The position numbers and the translations under genes are program-made. Shown here one piece after another: positions 7,479 to 17,236 of a stretch of 64,000 nucleotides of DNA. Location of the stretch: assembly GCF_016802865.1 (NCBI RefSeq), contig NZ_JAEVHM010000009.1:1-64000 (forward strand), written 5' to 3'. The DNA comes from Micromonospora parastrephiae. GTDB taxonomy: Bacteria > Actinomycetota > Actinomycetes > Mycobacteriales > Micromonosporaceae. A model generated the notes under the pieces. The model was not told the origin of the DNA, did no database searches, and was given only the letters and a program-made list of their open reading frames with translations. Numbering within the stretch: the first letter of the stretch is position 1; every line of letters starts with the position of its first letter.

Positions 7479-8498
7479 TCACGACGTGACATCCACCAGG
7501 ACCTTGCCGACAGCGCCGCTCTCCAGCGCCCGGTGCGCGTCGGCCGTGCGATCGAGTGGGAAGCGGATCAGCGGCAGGCCGTGGTCCTCGCCGACCGGCA
7601 GCGCGCCGTCGCGGACTGCGGCGGCGACGTCTTCCGCAGCCGCGGCGCGTGCCTGCGGGCCGGCCGTGTAGAGCACCAGGAACTGAAGGCGTGTGTTCAG
7701 CACCATGTTCTGCAGCACGTTCAGTTCGACCGGCTTGCCACCGTCGTTGGCGTAGGTCGAGATCGTTCCGCGCGTCCGCAGCACGGCCAGGTCCAGGGCG
7801 AGGTTTGCGCCGAGCGCCACCTCGGCGACGATGTCGACGCCGTCCGGGGCGATCTCACGGATCGCGGCGGCCGGGTCGCCCTCGCGATAGTTGATGACGT
7901 GGTGAGCGCCCGCGGCGGTGGCCAGCCGGGCCTTCTCCGGTCCGCTGATCGTGCTGATCACGGTGGCGCCGGCCCATCGGGCGAGTTGGATCACCGCGTG
8001 CCCGACCGCCCCGGCCCCGCCGGCGGCGAGCACCACCCCGCCGTCGAGCGCGCCGGGCCGCAGGCGGCGCGGGCCGTCCTCGGCGACGGTGAGCGCCCGG
8101 TGCGCGGTGAACGCGGGGACGCCGAGCGCGGCGCCGACGTCGAAACTGGCCTCGTCGGGCAGCGGCACGGCCTGCTCGGCGGGTACGACGGTGAACTCGG
8201 CGGCGGTGCCGGTGGGCCGCCCGGCGGCGGCCATGAACAGCCAGACCCGCTGTCCGACCCGGCTCTGATCGACTTCCTCACCCACGGCGTCGATGATGCC
8301 GGCGCCGTCGAGGTGCGGGGTGACCTCGGCGAAGCGCTTGGGGTGACCGGCGCCGGACCGGGCCTGCCAGTCGGCCGGGTTGACCCCGGACACGACGACC
8401 CGGACGCGAACCTCGCCGGGAGCGGGCGCGGGCGGGTCACGGTCGACGAGCTGAAGAACGTCGGGACCACCGTTGTCGCGGTAGATGATGGCTTTCAT
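7479..8498 (-). CDS. NADPH:quinone reductase-like MDR oxidoreductase
   Basis: The 339-residue protein is a zinc-independent medium-chain reductase. It has an N-terminal GroES-like domain (MKAIIYRDNGGPDVLQL, GVNPADWQARSG) and a Rossmann domain with AAGGAGAVGHAVIQLA and AGAHHVINY. Members reduce quinones or enones with NADPH in the cytoplasm. Catalytic Zn cysteines are absent, as expected. ATG 8498 has AAGGACA upstream. It lies downstream of a TetR gene on the same strand, so it is probably the regulated target and transcribed from the TetR promoter region. Confidence 0.85.
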   Translation of the reverse strand: MKAIIYRDNGGPDVLQLVDRDPPAPAPGEVRVRVVVSGVNPADWQARSGAGHPKRFAEVTPHLDGAGIIDAVGEEVDQSRVGQRVWLFMAAAGRPTGTAAEFTVVPAEQAVPLPDEASFDVGAALGVPAFTAHRALTVAEDGPRRLRPGALDGGVVLAAGGAGAVGHAVIQLARWAGATVISTISGPEKARLATAAGAHHVINYREGDPAAAIREIAPDGVDIVAEVALGANLALDLAVLRTRGTISTYANDGGKPVELNVLQNMVLNTRLQFLVLYTAGPQARAAAAEDVAAAVRDGALPVGEDHGLPLIRFPLDRTADAHRALESGAVGKVLVDVTS

Positions 8499-8550
8499 GA
8501 TGTGTCCTTAACGTGGTGAACAACGGTTGCCCGGCAGGCGAGCAGGTTCG

Positions 8551-8613
8551 TCAGGGGCGTCCGGGGGTGCGGAGAACGGTGCGACCGGCGAACGCAGGCG
8601 TCTCGGCGGTCAT
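8551..8613 (-). pseudogene. 20-codon relic resembling an SDR start, coupled to TetR stop
   Basis: ATG 8613 overlaps the TGA of the TetR gene (ATGA). The frame reads MTAETPAFAGRTVLRTP and stops at 8551. FxGRTVLxT is how many short-chain dehydrogenases begin before TGA/GxGIG, so this may be the retained 5' end of a deleted SDR gene. The quinone reductase now follows ~50 bases downstream. Low complexity of evidence: 20 codons only. Confidence 0.35.
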
Positions 8614-9167
8614 GACACTGTCTCCCCGGTCGCTGCCCGCAAGGCGGCGTACAGCAGTTCGGCCTGGTAGAGCGCCAACACCCGGTGGGCGATGGGGGTT
8701 GCGCGCTCCCGGGCCTCGGCCGGCTCGTGATGCTCGACCTTGACCAGCCACGCCGTGACACAGTCGTGCAGCATCGCGCGCATCCGGTCGACCATGTCGA
8801 CGACGATGCCGCGGATGGCCGGGTTGGTGGTCGCCTCACCCCAGGTCTGCACGCCGACCCGGGCCTCGGCAGGGTCGATCGCGGCGATCAGACGGGCGAG
8901 CAGCTCGTCGGGGTCGGGCGGGACATCGCTGGCGGCGTACTCGTCGAGGACCGCGGCGCGCTTCGCCAGCACCGCGCGGGCGGCGGCCTGGACCAGGTCG
9001 GCCTTGTTTCGGTAGTGGGCGTAGATCGATCCGGCCGAGAGCCCGGATTCGGCCGTGATCTCGGCGATCGAGGTTCGCTCCAGGCCGTTACGGCCGAAGC
9101 AGCGTACGGCGGCCTCGGCGATCTGGGCGCGCCGGAGTTCCTTGCGCGCATCGGTGAGCCGGGGCAC
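8610..9167 (-). CDS. TetR-family transcriptional regulator
   Basis: The N-terminal helix-turn-helix is clear: AQIAEAAVRCFGRNGLERTSIAEIT, then LSAGSIYAHYRNKADLV. The C-terminal ligand domain is ~130 residues, giving 185 in total, normal for the family. I choose GTG 9167 because GGGGAGGT lies just upstream; the longer ATG 9182 would swallow that RBS. It heads a unit with the quinone reductase gene. A nested inverted repeat immediately upstream is the likely autoregulatory operator. The effector is probably a reactive or quinone-like compound, inferred only from its partner. Confidence 0.85.
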   Translation of the reverse strand: MPRLTDARKELRRAQIAEAAVRCFGRNGLERTSIAEITAESGLSAGSIYAHYRNKADLVQAAARAVLAKRAAVLDEYAASDVPPDPDELLARLIAAIDPAEARVGVQTWGEATTNPAIRGIVVDMVDRMRAMLHDCVTAWLVKVEHHEPAEARERATPIAHRVLALYQAELLYAALRAATGETVS

Positions 9168-9180
9168 TGCACCTCCCCAC

Positions 9181-9236
9181 AAAAAGAATCCTCGTACTGC
9201 TTAAGGGAACAGTACAACAGAACCGTCGTTCTTTTT
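9181..9236. promoter_or_regulatory. Nested inverted repeats, candidate TetR operator
   Basis: The outer arms AAAAAGAA (9181-9188) and TTCTTTTT (9229-9236) are exact inverted repeats. Inside them GTACTG (9194-9199) and CAGTAC (9210-9215) form a second exact pair. The block sits 14 bases upstream of the TetR start codon and is unusually A/T-rich. Positions 9237-9583 contain no confident gene; a 59-codon frame from ATG 9469 behind GGAGGG is unconvincing. Confidence 0.55.
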
Positions 9237-9583
9237 GCGCTGAGGGGTGTCACGTACGACACGGGCCCGTTGATCAGGACCAGATGCTCACATCGGCATG
9301 AGCGGACGCTGCCTGCTTTCGACGGACGTCTCGGCGAGCAGGCCAGGGCGACAGGTCTGGTGGCTTATGGTGAGAAACCGGGCGGGCACTGCCGTCGCAT
9401 GTTGTGCGAGACGGGTGCCCGCCCCTGGCCCGCAGGATTTTCACGTTGTCCAGCCGGAGGGTGGACCGATGACCGAGAGCACCTCGGCGTGCCCGGTGTC
9501 GACGGTTGGGAGCCGCTGTTCGACAGGTCGCCCTCGCCTCCATTCGCGGCTGGCCGAGGCCGGCGTCGGGAGACCTGGCGTCC

Positions 9584-10126
9584 ATGGCGCCTGCGCCGAC
9601 CACGCGGCCGTACCGACCGGAAACGCCCGCGACGTCAACGACTGCTGAGATGGACTGGGCCGGATGGGCGCTGTTCGGGTTGGTCGCCACCTCGGCGCTC
9701 ACCGCGGCGATGTTAATGGCTCAACTGGCCGGCCTCACTCGGCTCGACTTCGCCCTGGTGCTCGGGACCCTCGTCACCGAGGATCCCGATCGGGCCCGGG
9801 TCGCCGGATTCTTCCTTCACCTCTGCGCCGGTCAGGGTTTCGCCCTCGGTTACGCGGCCACGTTCGCCCTGTTGCACCGCGCCACCTGGTGGATCGGAGC
9901 GCTGCTCGGGATCCTGCACGTCGGGATCGCGCTGACGGTGATCCTGCCGCTGCTTCCGGGTGTCCACCCGCGCATGGCCTCGGAACGTGCGGGGCCGGCC
10001 AGCACGGCCGTGTTGGAGCCGCCCGGCCTGTTCGCCATCAACTACGGCATCCCGACTCCCGCGGTCACGACTGTCGTCCACATCATCTACGGGGTCTGTC
10101 TCGGACTGCTCCTCCAAGGCAATTGA
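9584..10126 (+). CDS. Integral membrane protein, unknown function
   Basis: The ~180-residue protein has four or five predicted helices: WALFGLVATSALTAAMLMAQLAG, a FFLHLCAGQGFALGYAATFALL segment (first 20 shown by position ~70-90), WWIGALLGILHVGIALTVIL, and a last one ending in GVCLGLLLQGN. A conserved-looking GYG-like loop NYGIPTPAV precedes the last helix. I use ATG 9584; TTG 9506 and ATG 9650 are alternatives. It lies ~70 bases upstream of the GH15 gene on the same strand and may be co-transcribed with it. Confidence 0.5.
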   Translation: MAPAPTTRPYRPETPATSTTAEMDWAGWALFGLVATSALTAAMLMAQLAGLTRLDFALVLGTLVTEDPDRARVAGFFLHLCAGQGFALGYAATFALLHRATWWIGALLGILHVGIALTVILPLLPGVHPRMASERAGPASTAVLEPPGLFAINYGIPTPAVTTVVHIIYGVCLGLLLQGN

Positions 10127-10195
10127 CCCGCACCCCGCTGGTGCCCCGCCTGACGGGCTGTGTTCACCAGCGCGACTCGTTGGGAAACGATCTCC

Positions 10196-12010
10196 ATGAC
10201 TGGTGGGCCCGAAACGACGTGTCCCCGGCCTGCGGCGCCGATCAGCGACTACGGCCTGCTGGGCGACACACGCACCGCTGCCCTGGTCGCGAGCGACGGC
10301 GGGATGGACTGGCTCTGCGTGCCCCGCTTCGACGGCGAGCCCCTGTTCGGCCGACTGATCGGAGGCCCGCAGGCGGGAACGTTCCGGATCGGACCGGCCC
10401 GGCCGGCCGCAGTCGTCGAACGACGTTACCGGCAGCACACCGCCACCCTGGAAACCACCTGGGCGGTGGGTAGCAGCCGGCTCAGCCTCACCGAGGCCAT
10501 GGTGGCCGAGGTCAGCGGCCGCCTGCTGCCCACGACACTGATCGTGCGGCGTCTGTCGGCCGAGCAAGCACCGGTCGACGTCGTCGTGGAGTTCGACCCC
10601 CGCCTCGGCGAACGGCACCGCAGGCCCCGAGTCCACCACCGGCGGCAGGCCCTCGTGTGTGAGTGGGGGTCGCTCGCGGTCTCGCTGAGCAGCACCCCCG
10701 AACTCCGCATCGAACCGGGTCGGCCTACCTCGATCGCGGTCAGGCCAGGCCACCCCGTCACCCTCGTCCTGGCCGTGGCGCACCGCGAACCGCTCATCCA
10801 CGTCGAGCCGGCAGCGGCCTGGGAACTGCTCAGCGAGGATGAGACCCGATGGCGGGCCTGGGCGGCGGAAATCGACGGGACGCTGCCGTTCCGCGAACAC
10901 GTCGTACGGAGCATGCTCACCCTGCGGCTGTTGAGCTACTCGCCCTCCCGAGCCCCGCTTGCCGCAGCCACCACGTCATTGCCCGAGGATCTTGGTGGGG
11001 TACGGAACTGGGACTACCGCTACGTCTGGCCCCGTGACGCCAGCATCGGCGTCAGCGCCTTCCTCAGCCTCGGCAAGACCGACGAGGCCCGCGGGTTCCT
11101 CGCGTGGCTGTTGCACGCCAGCCGGCTGCAACGGCCACGCCTGCCGGCACTGCTCACCCTGCACGGCCGCCACGTGCCAGCGGAACGGGAACTACCCAAC
11201 TGGCCGGGCTATCTCGACAGCCCCCCGGTACGGATCGGCAACGGCGCCGCCAGCCAACACCAGCTCGACGGCTACGGCTGGGTGATCGACGCGGCCTGGG
11301 CATTCGCGCAGGCCGGACACCGCCTCTACACCGAAACGTGGCGGACGGTGCGCGGGCTCGCCGACGTGGTCGCCCACTGTTGGAAGGAGCCGGACGCCGG
11401 TGTCTGGGAGGTCCGCGAGCCCGCCCAACACGTCCATTCCAAGCTCATGGGCTGGCTCGCCCTGGACCGTGCCCTGGCCATCGCCGACACCCACCCCCTG
11501 CGGGACCGCCAGCGTCGACGCTGGCAGAAATCCCGTGACGCCATCGCCGCCGAGGTCCGAACACGCGGCTTCGACCCGACGGCGACCAGCTACGTCCGCA
11601 GCTATGGCTCCCAGGAACTCGACGCGGCCCTGCTGGTCCTGCCGCTGCTCGGCATCGACGACGTCCGGTCGCCCCGGGTACGCGGCACCATCGACGCCAT
11701 CCGGGACAGGCTTTCCGCCGGCGGTCCGCTCCTCTACCGCTACCCGCCGGGAAGCGACGGCCTACCCGGCACCGAAGGCGCCTTCCTGCCCTGCTCATTC
11801 TGGCTCGCGCAGGGCTTCGCGCGCACCGGGCGCCGCACGGAGGCCGTCGAGCAGTTCCAGGCCATGCTCGACTACGCCAGCCCACTCGGCCTCTACGCCG
11901 AAGAGTTGGACCCCGCGACGGGGGCCCACCTCGGCAACTACCCGCAAACGCTGACCCACGCCGCGCTCATCCAAGCGGCACTCGCCATCCGAGACGCCCC
12001 CGACTACTGA
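10196..12010 (+). CDS. GH15 family glucosidase (glucoamylase/trehalase type)
   Basis: The ~604-residue cytoplasmic enzyme has the bacterial GH15 layout: N-terminal beta-sandwich starting ISDYGLLGDTRTAALV, then an (alpha/alpha)6 barrel. Visible active-site segments are NWDYRYVWPRDAS (substrate binding), AGVWEVREP (candidate general acid Glu, in the WEVR context) and LYAEELDPATG with LGNYPQTLTHAAL (candidate base Glu near the end). Family members cleave alpha-glucosidic bonds, including trehalose in actinobacteria. There is no signal peptide, which favours an intracellular glucoside or trehalose. ATG 10196 is preferred over 10160, since homology starts shortly after it. Confidence 0.85.
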   Translation: MTGGPETTCPRPAAPISDYGLLGDTRTAALVASDGGMDWLCVPRFDGEPLFGRLIGGPQAGTFRIGPARPAAVVERRYRQHTATLETTWAVGSSRLSLTEAMVAEVSGRLLPTTLIVRRLSAEQAPVDVVVEFDPRLGERHRRPRVHHRRQALVCEWGSLAVSLSSTPELRIEPGRPTSIAVRPGHPVTLVLAVAHREPLIHVEPAAAWELLSEDETRWRAWAAEIDGTLPFREHVVRSMLTLRLLSYSPSRAPLAAATTSLPEDLGGVRNWDYRYVWPRDASIGVSAFLSLGKTDEARGFLAWLLHASRLQRPRLPALLTLHGRHVPAERELPNWPGYLDSPPVRIGNGAASQHQLDGYGWVIDAAWAFAQAGHRLYTETWRTVRGLADVVAHCWKEPDAGVWEVREPAQHVHSKLMGWLALDRALAIADTHPLRDRQRRRWQKSRDAIAAEVRTRGFDPTATSYVRSYGSQELDAALLVLPLLGIDDVRSPRVRGTIDAIRDRLSAGGPLLYRYPPGSDGLPGTEGAFLPCSFWLAQGFARTGRRTEAVEQFQAMLDYASPLGLYAEELDPATGAHLGNYPQTLTHAALIQAALAIRDAPDY

Positions 12011-12200
12011 ACCTGTGTCCGATCGCCCGCGGGCCAGCGCGGTCCCGGTGCCGGTGATCGTGCGTATTCTCAACAGGCCGCCGGGACGATGACCCGGCCC
12101 GCCTCCGACTCCGGTGTGCCTCGCCCCCGGCAGCGGGGACGGGGTGGTCCGGCAGCGGCGGGGCTGTTCGCGCCCGTGGGAGCAGGAAGGCGGTCCACGC

Positions 12201-13220
12201 ATGTTCAACACGGCGCGCCTGCAGGTTGTGCTGGAGATCGCCCGGCACGGGACCATCGTCGCCGCCGCCGAACAGCTGCGGCTCAGCCCGTCCGCCGTCT
12301 CCCACCAGCTCGCCACGCTGGAGCAGGAGGCAGGGGTGGCGCTGGTGGACCGGGGGCCGCGGAGCCTGCGGCTCACCGCGGCGGGTCAGCGCCTGGCCGA
12401 CTACGCGCAGCAGATCATCGATCTGATGTCGGCGGCCCGCGACGAGCTGTCGGCCCATGGGGAAGGCCGGCGGGGCCTGCTGCGGATCGGTTTCTTCGCC
12501 ACCGCCGGCACGGAGCTGCTGCCGCGCGCTCTGTCCAGCTTCACCGCCGACCACCCTCAGGTCGAGTTGGCGTTGATCCTGGGGCAGCCGTCCGACCTGC
12601 TCCCGCGCCTCAACCAGGGCGAGCTTGACGTCGTGGTGGTGTTCGACCATCCGCTGAGTCCCGCCCCGGAGATGTCCCCCGGCGCCAAGGTCTCTTCGCT
12701 GATGGTTGATCCACAACTGGTGGTGCTCCCGGCCGGGCACCCACTCGCCGGGCGACGGCTGCGGCTCACCGACCTGGCCGACGAGCCGTGGATCACCACG
12801 CTCGGTGTGCAGGGCGAGGTCTCCGTGCTGGAGTTGGCGGCGCGCGCCGAGGGATTCCAGCCCCGGATCCGCTGCCGCAGCGACCACTACGAGGTGGTGC
12901 TGGGCCTGGTCCGGGCAGGTGTCGGCGTCGCGTTGGTGCCGTCGCTGGGTCTGCGCGACCCCGGCGAGGTGGCGGTCCAGCCGCTCGCCCACGCCAACCT
13001 GCACCGGGAAATCGGGGTGGCGCTACGCCCCGGCAACCCGAACCCGGTGGTCGGCAGCTTCGTGGACCGGCTGACCGACGCCGCGGCAGGGCTCAGTCAG
13101 GAGCTCATCAAGCGGTGGCCACGGGTGCCGGCGATCCGGTCGACGGCCCTACCCCACCGCCGCAGCTCCCCCACCGCAGCCCGTTCCGCGCCGGGCGAAA
13201 AGGCCGCGACCACGGCGTAG
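12201..13220 (+). CDS. LysR-family transcriptional regulator
   Basis: The N-terminal winged HTH is evident (MFNTARLQVVLEIARHGTI, then LSPSAVSHQLATLEQEAG). A periplasmic-binding-like effector domain follows (GLLRIGFFATAG, DLLPRLNQGELDVVVVFD). ATG 12201 has GGAAGG upstream. The last ~30 residues overlap the 3' end of the convergent hydrolase gene by 124 bases, so the family-relevant part ends near KRWPRVPAI. It may regulate the convergent D-aminoacylase operon, but LysR targets are more often divergent, and GH15 lies upstream on the same strand. Confidence 0.85.
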   Translation: MFNTARLQVVLEIARHGTIVAAAEQLRLSPSAVSHQLATLEQEAGVALVDRGPRSLRLTAAGQRLADYAQQIIDLMSAARDELSAHGEGRRGLLRIGFFATAGTELLPRALSSFTADHPQVELALILGQPSDLLPRLNQGELDVVVVFDHPLSPAPEMSPGAKVSSLMVDPQLVVLPAGHPLAGRRLRLTDLADEPWITTLGVQGEVSVLELAARAEGFQPRIRCRSDHYEVVLGLVRAGVGVALVPSLGLRDPGEVAVQPLAHANLHREIGVALRPGNPNPVVGSFVDRLTDAAAGLSQELIKRWPRVPAIRSTALPHRRSSPTAARSAPGEKAATTA

Positions 13221-13900
13221 ACGACGGTGCGCCGGCCGACGACGATGCCGGCGTCGGCGCGTACCCCGGTGTCGGTCCCGGTCTTGTTCATCACCTGGAC
13301 GCCGGTCACGGACCAGGGGTCGTGGCGGATGGCGTCGGCGACGAGGGCACGGTCGTTGTTGCGCGCGAGCCACCCGCGCAGCAGTCCGGACGCCCGCTGG
13401 CCCTGCCACGTTCCGGTCGCCACGCCCGCGAGGAGGGCGCAGAGGTCGTGGGCGGTGCCGGTTGCGAACGTCGGTGGTACGTCCGGGCCTCGGCTGGCCC
13501 GGATCCGGTCGTGCACAGTGGTGCCCCGAAGGCCGCTGCGGCGGGCCAGGTCCTGAACGGCGTCGAGGGTCACCAGTCGCAGCAGGGCGTTCGTGGCCGC
13601 GTTGTCGCTCACCGCGGCCACCGCGGTGGTGAGGTCGGCGACGGTCCACCGTCGCGGCGAGAGCAGACCAAGAAGGCCGGTTCCGCCGAGTGCCCGGTCG
13701 TCGTCGAGCAGGTCGACCGGCTGGTCGGGGGTGAGGGTTCCGTCGGCGAGGCGGCGGGCCACCTCGCCGAGCAGCAGCAGCTTGCCGACACTGGCGAGCG
13801 GCAGGACGAGGTCCGGGTCGAGCGAGAGGACGCGCCCGTCGTCCAGCCCTCGCACCATCGCACCGACACGGGTGGGGACGGCCGGCCCGGTCACGTCCAC
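13097..13900 (-). CDS. Class A beta-lactamase-like serine hydrolase, cytoplasmic
   Basis: The 267-residue protein shows the serine beta-lactamase/DD-peptidase motifs in order: SVGK (SxxK, ~residue 37), SDN (~97) and KTG (NKTGTD, ~208). It lacks a signal peptide and lacks an ExxLN omega-loop motif between SDN and KTG (sequence there is RIRASRGPDVPPT), so the deacylating Glu166 of true class A lactamases is missing. It is the last gene of a five-gene operon, overlapping the deacylase gene by ten bases. An amidase or peptidase acting on D-residue compounds is more plausible than antibiotic resistance. GTG 13900 or GTG 13894 could be the start; GAGG precedes the latter. Confidence 0.75.
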   Translation of the reverse strand: MDVTGPAVPTRVGAMVRGLDDGRVLSLDPDLVLPLASVGKLLLLGEVARRLADGTLTPDQPVDLLDDDRALGGTGLLGLLSPRRWTVADLTTAVAAVSDNAATNALLRLVTLDAVQDLARRSGLRGTTVHDRIRASRGPDVPPTFATGTAHDLCALLAGVATGTWQGQRASGLLRGWLARNNDRALVADAIRHDPWSVTGVQVMNKTGTDTGVRADAGIVVGRRTVVYAVVAAFSPGAERAAVGELRRWGRAVDRIAGTRGHRLMSS

Positions 13901-15510
13901 CTCGGCGTGGCAGGCGCGCGATTCGCTACGGCCAGCACCCGACCCGGTCTGGCCTCGGTGACCCGGTCGCCGTCCACGACGATCCGGCCGTCGACCACCA
14001 CGTGGCGGATGCCACGTGGCGGCGCGAGCGGGTCGTCGTAGGTAGCGCCGTCGGCGACCTGTGCGGGGTCGAGGACGACCAGGTCCGCCGCGTACCCGTC
14101 GGCGAGCAGACCCCGCCCGGCCAGACCGAAACGGCGGGCCGGCATCCCGGTCATCTTGTGCACGGCCTCGGTCAGGCTCAGCAGGCCCACGTCACGGACG
14201 TAGTGGCCGAGCATCCGGGCGAAGCTGCCCGCCCAGCGCGGATGGGGCCGCCCCGGCTTGGGCACGCCGTCGGAGCAGAGCATCGCCAGCGGGCTGGCGA
14301 GCACCCGCCGCACGTCGTCCTCCCGCATCGAGTGGCTGAGGATGGTCACGTTGCCGGCCTCGGCCGCGAGCAGGTCGCAGACGCAGTCGACGGGGTCGAC
14401 GCCGCGGGCGGCGGCGAGGTCGGCGATGGTGTGCCCCTCGACGTCCGGGCTGGTCGGGGCGGAGGCAACCCTGATCAGGTCCCAACCGCCGTTGCCGACG
14501 GTGTTCTCCCAGCCGGGCAGCCCGGCGGCCAGGTCGGCGCGGATGCGGTCCCGGACCGTCGCCTCTCGGACGGCGGTGAGCATCGCCGGCACGCCGTCGG
14601 CGATGACCCAGGGTGGGAGCAGGGCGTGCAGGGCGGTGCTGCCGGCGGTGTACGGGTAGACGTCGCAAAGGACGTCCAGCCCTTCGGCCCGTGCCCGTTC
14701 GAGTCGGGCCAGGGTGCGCACCGTGGCGCCCCAGGCGCGTCGCCCGGCCGTCTTGTGGTGCGACACCTGCAACACCGCCCCGGCCGCGGTGGCGATCTCG
14801 ATCGCCTCCTCCAGCGCCGAATCGACCTGCGACATCTCGTCGCGCAGGTGCGTCACGTACGGCTTGCCGTGCGCGGCGGCGACCCGGGCGAGCGCGATGA
14901 CCTCGTCGGTGCCCGCGTTCACCCCCGGCGAGTAGATCAGGCCGGTGGAGAGTCCGGCCGCGCCGGCGCTGAGCGCCTCGTCGAGCAGCGCGCACATGCG
15001 CCGGAGCTCGACGGCGGTGGCCCGGCGCTGCGCGAAGCCGACGACCGCCGCACGGAGCGTGCCGTGGCCCACCAGGGCGGCGAGATGATTGCGCCGGGCC
15101 GCGCCCTGCGCGGCGGCGAACTCCGCGAAGGACGCGTACGTCGCCGCGGGCGGGCCGAACGTGGCGGCGACCAGGTCCCGCACCGTCTCGGCCCGCCCTG
15201 CCGGGACCGGGAAGGGACTGATCCCGCAGTTGCCGCAGATCTCGGTGGTGACCCCCTGGCGCAGCGGCGCGAGGCGCAACCTCTCGCGCTGCTCGTCGTC
15301 GCCGGCGAGCAGGTCGGAGTGGGTGTGCACGTCGACGAAGCCGGGGGTGACGACCAGGCCGCGGGCGTTCACGACCGTGGCGGCACTGCGGCTGCCCGGT
15401 GGCAGCAGCAGCAACCGGCCGTCCCGCACCCCCACGTCGGCGCTGCGGGCCGGCGAGCCGCTGCCGTCGATGACCTCTCCGCCGGTGACCAGCAGGTCGA
15501 TCTCCATCAC
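13891..15510 (-). CDS. N-acyl-D-amino-acid deacylase (D-aminoacylase)
   Basis: The 539-residue amidohydrolase has the D-aminoacylase layout: a small beta-domain ([14 protein letters not shown]), then metal-binding [20 protein letters not shown] (Cys metal ligand), [16 protein letters not shown] and CSDG. It ends with the typical [20 protein letters not shown] return strand. The enzyme releases D-amino acids from N-acyl-D-amino acids in the cytoplasm. The start overlaps the ATPase stop (GTG 15510 or ATG 15507). Co-transcription with an amino-acid importer suggests uptake followed by deacylation. Confidence 0.85.
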   Translation of the reverse strand: MMEIDLLVTGGEVIDGSGSPARSADVGVRDGRLLLLPPGSRSAATVVNARGLVVTPGFVDVHTHSDLLAGDDEQRERLRLAPLRQGVTTEICGNCGISPFPVPAGRAETVRDLVAATFGPPAATYASFAEFAAAQGAARRNHLAALVGHGTLRAAVVGFAQRRATAVELRRMCALLDEALSAGAAGLSTGLIYSPGVNAGTDEVIALARVAAAHGKPYVTHLRDEMSQVDSALEEAIEIATAAGAVLQVSHHKTAGRRAWGATVRTLARLERARAEGLDVLCDVYPYTAGSTALHALLPPWVIADGVPAMLTAVREATVRDRIRADLAAGLPGWENTVGNGGWDLIRVASAPTSPDVEGHTIADLAAARGVDPVDCVCDLLAAEAGNVTILSHSMREDDVRRVLASPLAMLCSDGVPKPGRPHPRWAGSFARMLGHYVRDVGLLSLTEAVHKMTGMPARRFGLAGRGLLADGYAADLVVLDPAQVADGATYDDPLAPPRGIRHVVVDGRIVVDGDRVTEARPGRVLAVANRAPATPRWT

Positions 15511-16271
15511 AGCACCTTGGACAGGAACGCGCGGGTCCGTTCGTGCGCCGGCGCGGCGAGAACCTCCCGCGGCGGGCCCTCCTCGAGGATCAGGCCGTCG
15601 TCCATGAAGACCAGGTGGTCGCCGACCTCGCGGGCGAAGCCCATCTCATGGGTCACCACGATCATCGTCATGCCGCTCGCCGCCAGGTCCTTCATCACCT
15701 CCAACACCTCGCCGACCAGTTCGGGATCGAGCGCCGAGGTCGGCTCGTCGAAGAGCATCAGCTTCGGCGACATCGCCAGGGACCGCGCGATGGCCACCCG
15801 CTGCTGCTGCCCGCCGGAGAGCTGGGCCGGGTAGTGGTGCGCCCGGTCGGCGAGCCCGACCCGATCGAGCAGCTCGCCGGCGCGCCTGCGGGCCTCCCCC
15901 GCCCGGACGCCCTTCACGGCGACCAGGCCCTCCATCACGTTCTCCAGCGCGGTGCGGTGTGGGAAGAGGTGAAAGCGCTGGAACACCATCCCGATCGACT
16001 CGCGCTGACGGCGCAGCCGGGCGTCCGGCAACGGTCGCAGCCGCCCGCCGCGCTCCTCGTACCCGATCAGTTCATCGTCGACGTAGATCCGGCCCGCCTG
16101 CGGCTCCTCCAGGTGGTTGAGGCAGCGCAGCAGCGTGGACTTGCCGGAGCCGGAGGGGCCGACCACGCAGACCACCTGGCCGCGCTCAATGACCAGGTCG
16201 ATGCCGCGCAGCACCTCCAGGCGGCCGAAGCTCTTGCGCACCTGCCGGCACCGCACCATCGGCGCGCTCAC
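15507..16271 (-). CDS. Polar amino acid ABC transporter ATPase
   Basis: The 254-residue protein has Walker [10 protein letters not shown], a Q-loop ([11 protein letters not shown]), signature [16 protein letters not shown], Walker [13 protein letters not shown] and switch His in VVTHEMGFA. It belongs to the GlnQ/HisP-type PAAT subfamily, with the usual [16 protein letters not shown] tail. It energises import through the permease gene immediately upstream. The start overlaps the permease stop by four bases and its stop overlaps the deacylase start, so all are translationally coupled. Confidence 0.92.
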   Translation of the reverse strand: MSAPMVRCRQVRKSFGRLEVLRGIDLVIERGQVVCVVGPSGSGKSTLLRCLNHLEEPQAGRIYVDDELIGYEERGGRLRPLPDARLRRQRESIGMVFQRFHLFPHRTALENVMEGLVAVKGVRAGEARRRAGELLDRVGLADRAHHYPAQLSGGQQQRVAIARSLAMSPKLMLFDEPTSALDPELVGEVLEVMKDLAASGMTMIVVTHEMGFAREVGDHLVFMDDGLILEEGPPREVLAAPAHERTRAFLSKVL

Positions 16272-17236
16272 CGCGCACTCCCGACGAACCGCAGGTTGCG
16301 GCCGATGCGTTCACGCAGCGTGCCGGGGACGGTGGTCCCGAAGCCCCGGCTGAACCGGCGTTCCAGGAAGTACTGGCCGACGCTGGCGACGGTGGTGAGG
16401 ACCAGGTACCAGATGGACGCGACGATCAGCAGGGCGATCACCTCGAAGTTGGTCAGGTAGAGCCGTTGGGCGACGGTGAGCAGGTCCGCACCGGCGATCA
16501 CCGAGACCAGCGAGGTGGTCTTGAGCATCGAGATGAACTGGTTTCCGGTGGGCGGAACGATGATTCGCATCGCCTGCGGCAGCACCACCCGTCTCATGAT
16601 CTTCGCGCGGGACATGCCGAGGGCCGCGGCGGCCTCCTGCTGGCCGGGGTCGACGGCGCGGAGTCCGGCCCGGACGATCTCGCTCATGTAGGCGCCCTCG
16701 TTGATGCTGAGCCCGAGCAGCGCCGCAACGAAGCCCGTGACGAGGGCGTTCGTCTCCCAGGTCACCAGCTTCGGGCCGCCGAACGGCACGCCGAGACCAA
16801 TCTCCGGGAAGATCAGCGCGATGTTGAACCAGAAGATCAGCTGAACCAGCAGCGGGGTACCCCGGAAGAACCAGACGTAGGCCGTGGCTCCGGTGCGCAG
16901 GATCCGGCTGTCGGAGATCTGCATCAGGGCCACCACCACGCCGAGGACCACGCCGATCAGCATCGACGCGACCGTGAGCTGGATGGTGACCCACAGCCCG
17001 TCCAGGATGACCCGGTCGAACTGGTAGTCGACGACGATGTCCCAGTGCAGGTTGGGGTTGACGGCGACGGACCAGCCCAGCCAGACCAGGACGAGTGCGA
17101 CCGCCCCGGCGGCCAGCCACCGCCCCGGTCGGACGGGGTGACTGATCCGGTTGGTCTGCGGGGTGTCCAGCCCTGCGGGTGCCGGGTCCGCGGCGCGTAC
17201 CCCCTCGTCAGCCGTACGGTCCACGGGCGTGCTCAC
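16268..17236 (-). CDS. Polar amino acid ABC transporter permease
   Basis: The 322-residue protein has a ~40-residue cytoplasmic extension, then an anchoring helix ([20 protein letters not shown]), then the five-helix HisM/GlnP fold. The EAA loop is [20 protein letters not shown]. One permease gene serves the transporter, so it likely works as a homodimer. The start overlaps the substrate-binding protein gene by four bases. Confidence 0.92.
   Translation of the reverse strand: MSTPVDRTADEGVRAADPAPAGLDTPQTNRISHPVRPGRWLAAGAVALVLVWLGWSVAVNPNLHWDIVVDYQFDRVILDGLWVTIQLTVASMLIGVVLGVVVALMQISDSRILRTGATAYVWFFRGTPLLVQLIFWFNIALIFPEIGLGVPFGGPKLVTWETNALVTGFVAALLGLSINEGAYMSEIVRAGLRAVDPGQQEAAAALGMSRAKIMRRVVLPQAMRIIVPPTGNQFISMLKTTSLVSVIAGADLLTVAQRLYLTNFEVIALLIVASIWYLVLTTVASVGQYFLERRFSRGFGTTVPGTLRERIGRNLRFVGSAR

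Noticed and set aside
9469..9648. 59-codon frame from ATG 9469 behind GGAGGG
   Set aside because: RBS-like spacing is fair, but the product is Arg/Cys/Ser-rich without structure and overlaps the start region of the next membrane-protein gene.
13097..13900. Beta-lactam resistance gene
   Set aside because: SxxK, SDN and KTG are present, but there is no signal peptide and no Glu166-type motif, and the operon context is metabolic.
14002..15834. 610-codon plus-strand frame opposite the D-aminoacylase and ATPase genes
   Set aside because: Both genes on the other strand have unmistakable family motifs; this frame is Gly/Arg/Asp-rich shadow sequence.
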